DNA of 64,000 bases from [Phialemoniopsis] sp. UDSM-2020. Lineage: Eukaryota > Ascomycota > Sordariomycetes > Thyridiales > Thyridiaceae. Shown piece after piece: positions 11,942 through 24,124 of the stretch (position 1 is its first letter; each line of letters begins with the position of its first letter). The stretch covers positions 4,774,001-4,838,000 of the forward strand of contig JAEILZ010000002.1 in NCBI GenBank assembly GCA_018873225.1. The letters are read 5' to 3'. Position numbers and translations under genes: made by a program. The notes under the pieces are model-generated. The model was not told the origin of the DNA, searched no databases, and worked only from the letters and a program-made list of their open reading frames with translations.

Positions 11942-14351
11942 ATGGCCTCGCCGGATCTAGAAAAGTTATTACGCGCCCATGATGATCAAGATAATGCCAA
12001 TTCTTCATCTCACCAAGTAACAAAACGGTCTCACAAACACAAACTCCTCGCGTGCCTGGTGCTACTGACAGTCTTGCTTCTTGCTGTGCCATACTACGCA
12101 CTGCCTTGTCGGTCACGGAGGGACAACACGCCAGTTGCCAATCACCCTGATTCTGGCCATGTTGCCACCACCACATACGGCAGCTTCCGCGATGGGTCCT
12201 CCCAGCATGCAGGCCTGACTGACGCGGCCAACGATGGCGGCGTGCGTCAAGAAAGCATCGAGGCCTCGGCACTTGCCAGCCGACGTGATGCATCTGACGT
12301 CGCGACAGCTGACGCTGCATTGCCGACGGTGCTCGAATGCTTCCAGGTCGCCCAGCCGGTGCTGATGCCAGACGGGCCGACCACAAGCGATGGCCTGCAC
12401 GCGGAGGACGGGGATCCACGGGGATCTGAGTCGTGCACCGTCCAGCTAATGGACCACGTCTTTGCCTGGAGCTACGGCAAGCCGTTCGTCGGTAAGCGCA
12501 ATTCAATATTCTGGAAAAAGGCGTCTGGCTGGAAGGGCCCTTTGCTGACACACACACCTCCACTCCCCCACGACAGGCAACTACGTGCCACCAAGCTGCG
12601 ACTTCAATCGCGTCGTGCTCAACTTCACCGTCGTTTCGGAAGGTGTGCAGTATGACCGCCTCGCGCTCATGTACTTCGGGGATACCGAGGTATGGCGGAC
12701 CTCGACTGCAGAGCCGACGTCTCATCCAGGGATCCGATGGGTCTACCTCAAGGACATGACCGAGTACCTCTACTTTTGGAAGTCGCCTCAGAAGCTCATC
12801 TTTGATCTGGGGAACCTCATCGACGACAGGTATACGGGTACCTTCAACACCACCCTGACGGCCACGTTCTTCACGAGTGATGTCGACCCTGGGAACGCCC
12901 CTCCCAGCGACCTGATCATCCCCGTCTCCGCGCGCAAGTCTGCAACGGACGAGCCGAGCGCGTTCACCGTGCCTGAGAGCAACGCTACAGACACTGTCTC
13001 GTTTCCACGGAACGCCAATCGGGCCGTGTTCTCGGTATCTGCTTGTGGCCAGAGCGCCGAGGAGTTCTGGTGGCAGAACCTCTTGCAGAGTGACATCTGG
13101 GCCTTCAACGCTACTACGGGTGACGCCTTCCCCGGGTACAGTCCCTTCCGCGAGGTTCAGGTCTACATCGATGATCAGCTAGCTGGGGTACAGTGGCCCT
13201 TCCCTGTTATCTTCACGGGAGGTGTCGTCCCCAGCTTCCATCGGCCTATTGTGGGATTGGATGCCTTTGATCTCCGTGAACATGAGATCGATATCACACC
13301 CTGGCTGCCGCTACTGAGTGATGGCGCGCCCCACACGTTCACCATGCGTGTTGCGGGCGTGGACGACGACAACGGCGAAAACGCTGGGCTGACAAAGACG
13401 GTCCTTTCCAACTGGGTGCTCAGCGGCAAGATCTTTGTCTGGCTCGATGACGAGGGATCAATCACGACGGGCTCGAAGCCGGCCGTAGTGGGGGAGCATC
13501 CCGACATTAAGCTGTCGCATGCTCTTGGGCAAAACGCCACGGGTGCTAACGAGACTCTTCGCTACATCACGAACGTCAAGCGAACCTTTGGGGTGAGCGC
13601 CCAGGTGGTGTCTCAAAAGTCTTCGGGTATTGCTTCTTGGTCGCAAGACTTGTCTTACTCTAACAGAGGCCGAGTTACTGGCTTTGGCTTCAACCAGGTC
13701 AACGACATCAGCATTGAGGGCAAGGACAGGACGTCTGGGCTCTACTCATATGGCTCCACATATAGCTACCCGCTGAGTTGCGGTTCGACGTACAGTGTCT
13801 CGGATGAGGGTAACCTAACCATCCGTGCCAACCTGTACCAGGGCCTCAGCTTGCAGGTTTCCGGTTCCTCGGTTTTCCCAACAGGGCTGGAGGCGTTTGC
13901 TGCTGGCAAGGAGTTCGCGGGCGGCTCGCTCCTGCAAACACATCGCTACGGTGAAGCATCCTATCTCCAATGGGGTAACCACAAGAGAAGTACGGGGTTT
14001 GGACACACGAACCAGGTCTTCCGATTTGGCGGTCTGAGCTCTGGTGGCACGGCGGGTGACTCGGAAGGCGTCGAGCTTTACTTCCGCAATGTCACTGCAG
14101 TCAACGACACAGTGGTCTTTAACGAAGAGAAGCTAGCGGGCGCAGAACTACAGACCTCAACGGCGCCGACTGCCCCTGTGCCAAACGACTCTAGCTTCAG
14201 GGGCTTATTCGCCCAGGTGCCGATCAGAAGCGGAAGGGGTCCGCTCGTTGCCATCAAGGGCAGCGCGGCCTCGGACGTTGTCGCCGCGGAGGATGCTTCC
14301 GATAAGTCGGCATCTCAGCTCGGTGTCGAGCAATCCCCAATGAAGCGGTGA
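11942..14351 (+). CDS. Peptide-N4-(N-acetyl-beta-glucosaminyl)asparagine amidase A-type protein (PNGase A family)
   Basis: Two exons, 11942-12491 and 12577-14351, give 774 residues. The intron has a GTAAGC donor and a CGACAG acceptor and joins FVG to NYVPPSCDFNRV. Residues 1-33 are cytosolic and basic near the membrane (TKRSHKHK), about 34-54 form a signal anchor, and the rest should be lumenal or extracellular, so a type II topology. The body matches the fungal PNaseA family (PF12222): CDFNRVVLNFTV, FGDTEVWRTSTAEPT, WVYLKDMTEY, SDLIIPVSARKS, NANRAVFSVSACGQSAEEFWW and GYSPFREVQVYIDDQLAGV. It carries several N-x-S/T sequons. Plant PNGase A removes N-glycans from glycopeptides; activity of the fungal members is less well shown. 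The closing 60 residues are a low-complexity tail. Confidence 0.9.
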
Positions 14352-17300
14352 GGCGTCGGAGAAGGCAAGATGTCATCATCCTACAGGGTTACACAACATA
14401 CTTTCTACTAGATGTATACGACTATTCGGTATTGGTTATAACTCCTCCTTTCCCCTGCTGCAGGTCTAGGGATCGACAACGGGAGCACACAGTTTACGGA
14501 TTAATGAGAATAAATAAATTCACGCAAATGTCTCTTCCGCTTGGGCTCCCCAACATTTTAGAGTTTTTGTGACTCTCGCCCTGTCCCAGGGGTCTGAGAC
14601 CTGCATTGTGGACGCTCGTTTGGTGCCGCTTGGGAGGGACGGGGAACCTGGTCTTTTGAGGCTGGAAAGGGGGCCATTGGAGTGAGACATGCATTGACGG
14701 GCTGCACACCGCCTGAACTCTGAGGCTGGTGGTGAGCTATAGTGCCAGGTTCAGCCCTGCGCGTCTCGTGCCTTGTTCTGCTGTGCCGTAACTCAACGTG
14801 CGGAAAGTCTACCGCGAGGAGGTCTACGAGCATCAAGACGAATCGGACGGACACTTCGAGCATCCCGAGCCTCCGAGCAACAGGCAAAGAAAAGGAAAGG
14901 GTACTGTCTCGGCAATTGCGCGTTAGGTTCGAGTCTAAGGACTTTTGTCGTGCACAAATAGTTCAATGGGCTTGAACTTCTTGAATAATGTCTTGGCGTT
15001 TGACAGGTAAGGCATGGCTGGTGTGCTTCAGGATGACGGGTGGTGATGGCAGAGTGACTGGTGCCGCCCTTGCTCTCAGTAAGCTTCCGACGAGAGCAAG
15101 GCCGGACAGGCACGCCGTTGAGTGATCGACACTCGCGTGCTTCTCAGGGAGGGAAGGCTTAGACGAACGAGAAGAAGCTATTCTACTTTCTCTCTTTGTT
15201 CCTTGTCTCGGCCGGAATTTGGGTACCTACCCTGTTCCTAGAGCTTGCTCTCGAAGAGGGTCGGGAGAATGCTATCTCGTTGGCTCAAGTAAGGCCTTGT
15301 CCCCATAGTTTCAGGTACGCCTTACCGGCTGGCTGGGATTTGGGGGGGCTTGAGAGAACTGGATCGAAGGATGAGCCGGAGCTGTGGGATGTCTCACTTT
15401 GGCGTGGAAAGCCACCTTTCTCTCTCTACCAGCTGCGTCAGCTCTTGCTTCCCGGATGTCTCTCCGCTCGAGCTCATGGCGCAATAGGGAGCCAACCGAC
15501 CGGTTGTCGCTGGTACGAATCTTTCGTCATCCGCATCTACTCTTCATTGGATCGTTTAGAATCACTAGCAAGCTGAGAAATAGAACATGTACCTGACGAT
15601 CGGCATACTGGGCTCTGATCACTGAGAGAGAAGCCAAAGCATCGGATGCTAAGACCAAAAGGACCTTGGGGAAGCCGGACTATTGCCCTTCCGACAGGAA
15701 AGTGGTGTCATGTTCTTGTCCTTCTAGAACGCATGCGACGGGGTGGAAGACAGCTTACCCGTTCTAGAAAGGGTGGACAACTGTGTTCTGCACATTGCTG
15801 ACAGAAGCCAAGCTGCAAAACTAAGGGGTAAAACAGAGTACTAGCATGGTTGTCACAAAACGGTTCCCGAGGGGGGAGCAGCAAAAGACACAGACTTGGA
15901 TTTCAAACCAGCGCCAGAAACTCGTACGACTCCCCAGAATTTCCGTCTGGGCTAGCTCTCCCGCCGCGATGGTAACGAGTCGTCGCTCGCCGTCGGCCGG
16001 GCATGGCATTCCCAAAAAGAACCCCGGGGAGAGACATTGGCTACGTAAGGTGTCAGACATTGGTGCTTCCGGGTTCCGCACCGTAGTCATGATGAAAGCG
16101 AAAATAGGGAAACGAAAGAGGAAACTCGCCGTTTGGAGAGACAAGAGGGGAGATCCACCTGTCTCGTGGCAGACCCGGTCGTGCTCCGGCCGGTCGGTCA
16201 TAGGTGGGGCCAAATGCCCTTTGGACCCCGGCGCCGGTGATTTGTTGTGGAGCACCACAGAGTCGTGCTGTATCTACAGTGGACGATGCCCTGAAAGGAG
16301 GGTGGTTTCAGGGCATCTTGGTGCTGGAAGGCTGCCTGAAACTCCCCTAGAACGAATTTAACCCAGTAACCTTGGAAGTCTGGAGCTTCCTCGCATTGTG
16401 GATTCCGAACGACCCCAAAAGGGGAGGCTCTCCCGTTGATGGAGCGAAAATAAGGTTTGGCGCTAGGCGGTTTGCAGGTATCAAGAGATCCACCCCTGTC
16501 GCCCTGACTTTCCCTTTCCACCCCTGCAGGGCTGCAAACGGCCGTAGTTGGCGGATATCGCGGATTCTACAGCGTTTTCCCAAAAGGCTTGCACAACATC
16601 ACCATCTCTTCTCGGGGCCGGCCAATATGTTGATTCCTATGTCCGAGCCATGAACCTCGTAAAGTTTGCCTATCAAACCTGACATCCGGGCCACCGTTTC
16701 CATCCTTCCCTTTAGGCTTCAACGGACGCACGTTTGCTCCATTGTTCCGTCAACCTTAAAAACCCCAAGCGAAGCGAGATTCAATGTTTTGAACCTTGTA
16801 TTTAACCCTCTTTTTGTTTCTCGTCTAAGAGAAGACGTTCGCGAGCACGGCTCGCTTGCACGGTGAGTTTGCGAGAATGGCCGTATCCGCACTTGCGCAT
16901 TTAAACTTTTCGGTACTTGGCACTCGTCACCCAGAGCTTCTCATTCTCGCACAAACCTTCCCCAAAAAAGGCTCCGTTTACCCCAGTAGCGAACCCTTGT
17001 TTGGTGTGAAGAGGGAGTTCGGGATCACACTCTATTACTGTAGAATTACGAACAAAAGAGTAATCCGTTGCTGGGTTTCTTGCCCTCGCATGCAGCTGCG
17101 GGAATACCACCGTAAACAAAGACATACGCACACACAATCACAACACGCACACCACACGATGAAGCAAAAAGCTTAAAGATACTTTTGTCAAAAGTGTGCG
17201 GGTGATCCTTCCTGTCATTGTTTGTTGTCTACCAAGTATAGGTAAAACTTGATTTTCGCCCGTCTCCGGGCTCAACATATCACATCACCAGATGTCCGTC

Positions 17301-17589
17301 GTCTTCATTGTCGTCATGGCAGACCCGTCTCGCGGGTTTTTGTTGGGGAAGAGGAGCTCTTGAGCTGAAAACCAAACCCCTCTTCCCAGAGCAACTCAAA
17401 AACTCAAAAATGAAATTGCAGAAAAAGTTCATGATGTTCTCCAAAGATTGGTTGGCGTTGGTAGTCCCGGAGCATCCTCCGCCTCCACGTCAGGCCAATA
17501 CGGAGTAGCACGGCGCCAGATGTGTGCAGGTGCTGCACAGTCCTTTCTTTTTGCGGGTATCTAGGTTCATCGCGGCATCCCGCAGACGT

Positions 17590-17604
17590 ATGTGTGTGTG
17601 TGTG
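17590..17604. repeat. TG dinucleotide microsatellite
   Basis: A short run of alternating T and G (about seven units) within non-coding sequence. Confidence 0.8.
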
Positions 17605-17966
17605 CATGCTTTCTTCTTTCGAGTGACAACTGCCGACCGAAGACTTGGCAGCCAGATCGTGTCAATACGAAGAAAGCAATTCGGCTCCGGGCGCGCGCCC
17701 AGAGACGCAGAGAAGTGAAAATGCATGATCGATCGACAGACATGAGAGACCTTGCATTTCTTTATTGAAGTTTAAACTGCTCGGCCCTCCTCAAAAGGAC
17801 ACTGCAGCGCGCGCCGCCTGTCTGCTTCTTGTCTTGCATTAAGGCCGGCCTTAGCAGCACGCACGCGGGCGACCGAACATGGCTGTGAGAACCCCTGGGA
17901 GCTGCATATTACAGGCGTTCTTAGGGTGGCACTTTTTAGCCTTTCCTCGTCTCCGTATGAATCATC

Positions 17967-17978
17967 GCGCGCGCGCGA
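17967..17978. repeat. CG dinucleotide run
   Basis: Six CG units in a row in non-coding sequence; a short alternating purine-pyrimidine tract. Confidence 0.75.
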
Positions 17979-20365
17979 GACCTGGGCCTTAGTCTGTCCC
18001 CTTGCATATCACGGCGCGGCGCACGTAGACAGGTCCCTGCCATTCCAAGCTTGCAGGCTTACCGCTCCAGTCTCTCTTCTCCCTTGCATTCCGTGAACAA
18101 GGCACCTAAGGAGCTTAGCCCCCCGTCTCGGAGAGAGGCAGTATTACCTAGCTCCGTTAAACTTTTGACCGCCTTTTTTTCTTGTCCCCCGTCTCCTGTC
18201 CGTGGAATTACTTGGTTGACAACATGGAGAGTAGCGCGCGCCCCGGTTCGCGGCAGTTGAGTTTCGAGCTTGTCTTGAACTATGTAGCCGATAAGATGCG
18301 AGCTCGCTGAGGTTACCAGGTGCATGGCTCGGAGATAGTTCGTCCTCTGCAGACCAAAAAGTCTCCGTGCCTGCATGGTCTACGTACGGGCGGAAGGGCC
18401 GGGGATCACGGAGATAGCTATTCGCACTTGGACAGCTCTCCGATGTTGCAGATTACCTTAAGTGCTGCGATCGTGATCGTTCTCTTCCTTCTTTCTAGAA
18501 TATGTTCTGGGTCGCATCGAGGGTCTCCATCGAGCGGGATGGGCGCAATCGTTATGGAGTCTGGGGCGACTTGGCGTACCATGTCATCGGGTGACGGTCG
18601 TGGCCCCTTCAGCGACAACAGCGAAATGAGTACGACATCATCAACAGCAACGATTCATTCCCCCTGTCGTTGCGGGCGGATCGAGTTCCAGGTGCGGATG
18701 GGTGGGGAGGGTTACCAGATGATTGGGAACATAAGTGGATGCCGGTGGGTAAGTAGAGTACAATCCTCTTTGGGGCTCGACTGAAGCTAAAAGGGACAGA
18801 TACACGAGATAGTTCAGTGCATCTCCCCAAGTATCCCCGAGAGGGCGAGAGCCGGCGCTCTGGGCAGCATGTATCTGACTACCCACTCTGTGCTACCGGG
18901 TGGGCCCGCTGCGTAAAGCGAGACAGTCGAGCACGTACTGAGCATGTCCCAGCGACTTCTGCTCAGCTTCTGTGTGTGCTGTACTAGTGGCCCCCGTTTT
19001 AGAGTTACGGAGGTGAGCATGTTTACGGTGATGGTGTCAATATCGAGTCAGTACCGCAGCCAAAGTGAAGTGTGTGGCCGACGCAGGCTATTTCGTGGCA
19101 CAGTGCAGCCGATACTGTACGGCGGCGCACGCTTCAGGGCTTTTAACCTTTGGCCGGCGCGGCAGCCGACTGCCACGCGAGAGACTGCCGGGTCACCCGC
19201 ACCAGCCACACCCGGGCGAAAGTCCGATCATCTGGGGGGCCAGACAGGGCGTATTTTGCCTGCTACTCGAAGAGGTGTTCTGGCCTGTGGCTTGACTCGA
19301 CCACCTCGCCGAACTCTATATGTACGACGATAGTTTCGGAGAGTGGTGGTGTGACATCATGGCTCAAACCCTCGTGGGATCTACGCAATGCCGCGTGCCA
19401 ATACTTGACTCGTCATTAAAGAGGATAGATGGCCACGTGTATGCAAGATCTGAGGCCTAGAAGCCATCGACCCTGAGACTGGGTGGATGATGTAAGTGTG
19501 ACCGTTCGTGAGAGTAGGCTATGCCGTACTGATGAGATTATGTAAGAACACGAACAACGAAAGGAACTCATATGGGGAGAAGGATCAAACAGTGAACAGC
19601 TTGATCCAAACGATTATAACGAAGGCATGGCTCTCAAAATTCTTCCCCGGGAACTGCATCTGTCCTTCGAGATGAGCCGCTCGCATGCTTGCGTTTTCAG
19701 GGATAAGATACAAGAATAAAGTAGTTAGCAACAGAAAGACTTACCCTGATCCCTCAAGGCAGAGCCTATTCGTTCTGTAAGGAAAATCTAGACACCGAAC
19801 AGGTCCAATACCAGTGGCCAAAACAAACCAGGTAGGTATTGAGGCTCTGTTCCGGGTGGAATGTCTGCGGAAGCGCTACGCGCCGGATGTGCGGGTTAGT
19901 CTGCAGCCACACCCGCCGATTGAAGATCGCGAGGCCGCACCCGGGGGCATCGCCAAGACGAAGACGACGGACAGCCAGCCACGAGTTTGACAGGGGTGGT
20001 GACTGGGGAATACCTAAGTGTCCTGGCAATCAACATCCTTAACTCAACCGTCCTGAAATTGAAACAAATTCAGCCAGGCGCTGGCAATGGCGGGCTGACG
20101 AAGCGCGATAGCGAGTTGTGAGGCTCAGCGGGAGTTGGAGTTTGGTTACGAGTTCCTTGCAGGATGCAAGCATGACTGGCTCAGGGCAGACCCGGCATGC
20201 ATCCTTGAGGCGCGTCAGCCCTGTAGGACATGGATGTTCTCGACTGTTCGTCAGCGCATTGCACGGCCAAATTGACCACTAGCACATCTTCTACAGTTGC
20301 TTCCTTTCCGTTCTCATTTAGTTGACAGCAATTGGCGTCATGGCCAAGCTACAACGACATTGTCC

Positions 20366-20746
20366 CTAGAATCGAGGATTTTCGATAATGGTCATGGCAT
20401 CAATTATTGTCTCAGCGTCATGAAAACGAACATGGATCCCCTTGTCGTCATACAAAAATCCTGGACGGCAGGGTAGGCTGTTGCCCCGCCAGGCGAGTAT
20501 GCTGTGCAGCGCCGGTAGCTTATTGTTACAGGCTTGTGCGGGTGCTGCAGGGATCGTCATTGGCGCCGGGATTGGCGGGTCAACGATGTCGAACCAGATG
20601 CTGCCAGGTCTGTCGTTTCGACGCACGCGCATCTGCCATTGAAACGTCGCCATTGCATCCAATTGGCGAAGAAGAAAAGATAATATATTATTGCTCTCCT
20701 TTTGCTTTTTGAGAGGTGTATAAAACGCCAGATCCAGCATGGACAT
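20366..20746 (-). CDS. Doubtful small ORF, 126 residues
   Basis: An uninterrupted minus-strand frame from ATG at 20746 (second ATG at 20740) to the stop at 20366. Part of it reads like protein (GSIWFDIVDPPIPAPMT and PGFLYDDKGIHVRFHDAE), but codon use is not biased as in neighbouring genes and no family is recognised. It may be a species-specific gene, a decayed fragment or chance. A possible later start is the internal MATFQWQMRV. Confidence 0.25.
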   Translation of the reverse strand: MSMLDLAFYTPLKKQKESNNILSFLLRQLDAMATFQWQMRVRRNDRPGSIWFDIVDPPIPAPMTIPAAPAQACNNKLPALHSILAWRGNSLPCRPGFLYDDKGIHVRFHDAETIIDAMTIIENPRF

Positions 20747-21500
20747 TGAGCACGGATGGAATGGAGAATCGCGTGTTTCTACGAAAAAGGCTATTTTTTT
20801 TTCTCTTGGGCCTGCAAATCTTAAATTCCTAGTGATCTCACCACTACCTGCCTGACATCAAATCGTCACCGGGTCACCTGGGCTGGCGTGGATCCACACT
20901 TGTTCTCTCTGTGGAGGTCACAGGCTTAAAATTTGATCCCTCTCTCAAGTACCGACGGCTCTGCTATTGCCGGCACTAGCAAGCAACAATACATCACTAA
21001 AAGCTGCTGGTTTAGCACCCCTACCCCATCTGTACCTACCCTACTCATGCTACTGCAGCTCAAGCACCTGCCCGGATGCAAGTGTGCCGCCCAGACAACG
21101 TCATAGGCTCCCGCCCGAATCTGCCGACAATAATATCGACACTCATCCATCACCTCGACTGATTGATTGCACTGCACCCTTGCATCCCAACCAAAAAGCC
21201 CTTAATACCCTGCCGTTGTCTTCTTAATTCAACAGGACCCTGATAATATAACCTCCATCAACAAGCCCATAAACAAGGCCAAACACCTCTGTTTCTTCTC
21301 ATCAACAGTCAAAGCAAACAACTCTTCCTAGCTAGCAAAGCTTTTCGCAAGTCGAACCATTCAAAAAGTCAAAAAAGAAACCACCGAGCTTTACAACCTT
21401 TCAGTGACGTGATCGTGCTCATTCGATCTTCACGACAGCGACATCGCGCTGTTCTCTCTCAGACCATTTCACACTACACCCGATTCATAAATCAGACACA
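20747..21500 (+). promoter_or_regulatory. Promoter and leader region of the NCE102-like gene
   Basis: The last 300 bases are rich in A and C with pyrimidine tracts and end in ATAAATCAGACACAATGG, a typical fungal 5' leader and start context. I cannot place a definite TATA box. Confidence 0.4.
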
Positions 21501-22013
21501 ATGGAGGGCCTCGTCACGGTCATTCTCCGCGTGCTCCAGCTCCTCTGGACGCTGCTCATAACGGCCCTGATCGGCAACGTCATCGCCTCCAATGTCGCCG
21601 GCCAAGAGGCCGCCATCAACTTCGCCATGTTCGTCGCCGTACTCTCGTGGATCGCCGCCCTCTACGGCCTCGTCGCCGGCTTCGTCGAGGCCGCCGCCAT
21701 GGCCATCGCCCTGCTCGCCCTCGATGGCCTCGCCACCCTCTTCACACTCATCGGCGGCATCGTCCTGGCTGCTAAGCTCAAGGCCACCAACTGCAGCGGC
21801 GACCTAAGCCCCGAGCGCCTCGGCGCCGGCTGGATCGGCTTCGGGTCGTTCGACAACGAGAAGCGCTGCCGCGAGATCCAGGCCAGCACTGCCTTCATGT
21901 GGTTCCTGTTTGCCTGCTTCGCCGGCAGCCTTGTCTTCACCGGCCTCGGATGGCGCCGGTCCGGTGGCTCCGTCCGCTCTAGCGGCCCTGGTATGTCACA
22001 GGTCCGCGTTTGA
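21501..22013 (+). CDS. NCE102-like MARVEL-domain plasma-membrane protein
   Basis: A single exon of 170 residues with four hydrophobic segments at about 6-30, 38-60, 66-92 and 128-148, and cytosolic ends. The loop between segments 3 and 4 and the start of segment 4 carry EKRCREIQASTAFMWFLFA, which closely resembles yeast Nce102/Fhn1 and their fungal homologues. Nce102 organises eisosomes and MCC membrane compartments, senses sphingolipids and was first described in non-classical export. Length (about 170) fits the family. Codon use is extremely biased to C-ending codons, so high expression is likely. The family assignment is firm; the exact orthologue is inferred. Confidence 0.85.
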   Translation: MEGLVTVILRVLQLLWTLLITALIGNVIASNVAGQEAAINFAMFVAVLSWIAALYGLVAGFVEAAAMAIALLALDGLATLFTLIGGIVLAAKLKATNCSGDLSPERLGAGWIGFGSFDNEKRCREIQASTAFMWFLFACFAGSLVFTGLGWRRSGGSVRSSGPGMSQVRV

Positions 22014-22749
22014 AGAGTGGGCTGAGTAGCGTCGCGCACGCGCAAAAGCAGCACCGTCTAGCAGTCGCAAATGCGATGGACGGTGCTGTGAGGCGCTCGC
22101 AATGAAGGGCCTTGTTATTGTCTCGAATTCTGCAGGGACCGCGCTGCTTTTCCATCGACAGGCAGCGATGGGCAGGACAGGCGTCAGCGTTCTGGGCAGC
22201 AAAGTCTGGCGTCCTTGGATTCAACATACCCTACCTAATCTCGGATCCTACCTTTTGATTATTCTCGGCGGAGGCGTTTGTGCGAACTGAAACACACGAG
22301 TTTCTTTTGGGATTGTCTTTTTTGATATCACGAGCAATGAGGTTTTTGGGCGGTAATGAAGGTTTTGGGTCGGAGGGAATTGTGTATGTGTTTGGGGAGA
22401 GTGGGTGTAATTGATGTATGTCTATAGAACCAATCGTGATTAGGGAGATGCAATGTGAATAGTGGTGAAATCAGCTCTCTGTTTTCAGTATGTTGTATGA
22501 CGATGTATCGAGTTGAAATATCTACACAATGCCCGAGCACATCGACTTATGGTCTCATCTCTATCTCTGATATGTTCAAGACGATATGAGTAAGGTTCAA
22601 GAAACCTCCTTTTTCTGATCCTCTGTTGAGATTGTGTTTTTTGAAATCCAGAAACGCCCGTAGTATGCCTTCCTTGCTTATAGTCTGCACGGTTATCCAC
22701 CCTCGTGTTGTGTATGACTTTGCTCCCTTGCAGCAGTCCAGATACCTGA
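22014..22749. other. 3' to 3' intergenic stretch
   Basis: Between two convergent genes. GT-rich and AT-rich 3'-type sequence with no coding signal. Confidence 0.5.
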
Positions 22750-23211
22750 CTATAACGTCGCAGCCGCCTCCACGGCTCCGACCGTGTTGAACAGCTTCTT
22801 GTTGGTCCACCTGATCTCGACACCATGTGTCCACTCCATGTATCGTGCCCAGCCTACCGCACATTAATCAGTCAGTCAATGAAGCGTTTTCTGACGGGTC
22901 CCCAGGCGGAATGCCACAGGGCGTAAGGGGGGAGACTCACTCCAGTAGGCAAACTTGCGCCCAAAGTACTTTCCGGCAAAGGGAATCAGTACCATGGTCA
23001 GGAGCAGCTGCAGCTGCTCCAGGCTGGCCTCCCACTCGCGCTGCGCGTCCGAGTCGATCGACCGGCCGCCCTCGGAGCCGCTGTCGTCCTCGTCCAGGAC
23101 GCCCGTCGAGATGGACGGCAGGGAGTCGAGCTCGTCGGCGTCATCCGAGTCGCTTGCCGCGGGCACGGGGCTCGGGATGATGTAGGAGGATTCTGAGCTC
23201 GGGGCGGACAT
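22750..23211 (-). CDS. Small mitochondrial outer-membrane protein, Mim2-like (tentative)
   Basis: Two exons, 22941-23211 and 22750-22853, give 124 residues. The 87-base intron has a GTGAGT donor and a GGTAG acceptor, and joins FAYWS to WARYMEWTHG. Residues 1-58 are acidic and Ser/Pro-rich. A conserved-looking block at about 59-91 reads EWEASLEQLQLLLTMVLIPF then AGKYFGRKFAYW, a single membrane segment with basic residues after it. The C-terminus reads VEIRWTNKKLFNTVGAVEAA. An acidic N-terminus plus one such segment is what I remember of Mim2, a subunit of the MIM import complex in the fungal outer membrane. That match rests on general layout and is not certain. The frame runs upstream of 23211, but the extra N-terminal residues are Arg/Pro-rich and not protein-like. 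Confidence 0.75.
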
Positions 23212-24124
23212 CGTGTGGGAAGTCGGTTGAGGGGGAGGAGGTGGGTGTGGGTTTAGGGGAGGGATCGGGATGGACGCGGCATGGGACGCGCGCGAGGGGA
23301 TTGGCGCGGCGCTAGATTGGTTGCGATGCGGTAGATGTGGGCGTCGAGTCGTAAATTCGGAGATGTCGTGACGAGATCGTGTCCCCGTTGTTGAATGGCG
23401 CGGGGCGCTGCGATGTCTTCTCGGCTGGACGTGAAGGCGCTCGAACAATGTGCGGGTGCAGAGCTTCCGAGCGGTGACGACGTCGGCTCAACAAGACCCA
23501 CCAAATTGGCTTGGACTGCCGCTGAACCTAGGCAGCTGGGAGCAGCCGGCCGGCACTTAGCCAGGGACTCAGTCGACCCTTACACAGTCAGGCACGACTG
23601 AAAATAGTATCTGTATTGTTATAATCAGACTTAGGGATTTTAGATATTGTATAGACGGTAATCAAATCTCCATCAAAAGGCGGAAGTGACATATCGAGGG
23701 CGATGCGCGAGAGAGTGGAACAAGCAGCATGGCTCCGTGATTTCAACACCTAGTCCGATGTCCGGCCGTAACCACAGCTTATGCCGAGAAACAAGTGAGA
23801 TAATGGCCGGAGTGATGAAAAGCAACCTGCATTACTTCTTGTATTCATAGAATTGACCTACGTAGCTTTCAACTTTTACCTCAAGTGACGCGTGGACATA
23901 ACTCAAGTGTTGACGCAGCCTGATCAACTGCAGCGCGGGGACGCATGCCCGCTTATAAGTCATGGTACCCCGCGTCCCAACTCGACCCGATCACATACCT
24001 TCATATCAAGTCAACTTACCTCTCGACACTCGGGATTGTAAACATCATCACTTTGTGCCCAAATGCACATACATGGTAAAATAAGAGAAGACATAAAAGA
24101 AGATATCTTGAGACAAGACAGAGC
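23212..24124. promoter_or_regulatory. Divergent promoter region
   Basis: Serves the Mim2-like gene (-) and the FAD oxidoreductase (+). A TATA-like CTTATAAG lies around 23951, about 170 bases before the oxidoreductase ATG. No coding signal. Confidence 0.4.

Larger units (their letters stand above)
14352..20365. other. Long stretch (6 kb) with no supported gene
   Basis: Many short overlapping open frames occur on both strands, none with biased codon use, family motifs or a spliceable continuation. It contains a TG run at 17590-17604 and a CG run at 17967-17978. I see no transposase or reverse transcriptase remnants and no obvious AT-rich collapse as expected from repeat-induced point mutation. 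Confidence 0.5.

Noticed and set aside
14920..14950. GGTTCGAGTC-like box resembling the tRNA B box
   Set aside because: The bases on either side do not form a five-pair T stem and no A box or acceptor stem lies at the right distance.
15846..16361. Plus-strand open frame of 171 codons
   Set aside because: No codon bias, no motif and no splice continuation; it overlaps an equally long frame on the other strand.
18320..18784. Plus-strand open frame of 154 codons with one hydrophobic stretch
   Set aside because: Ser/Gly-rich without bias or motif; not convincing as a secreted or membrane protein.
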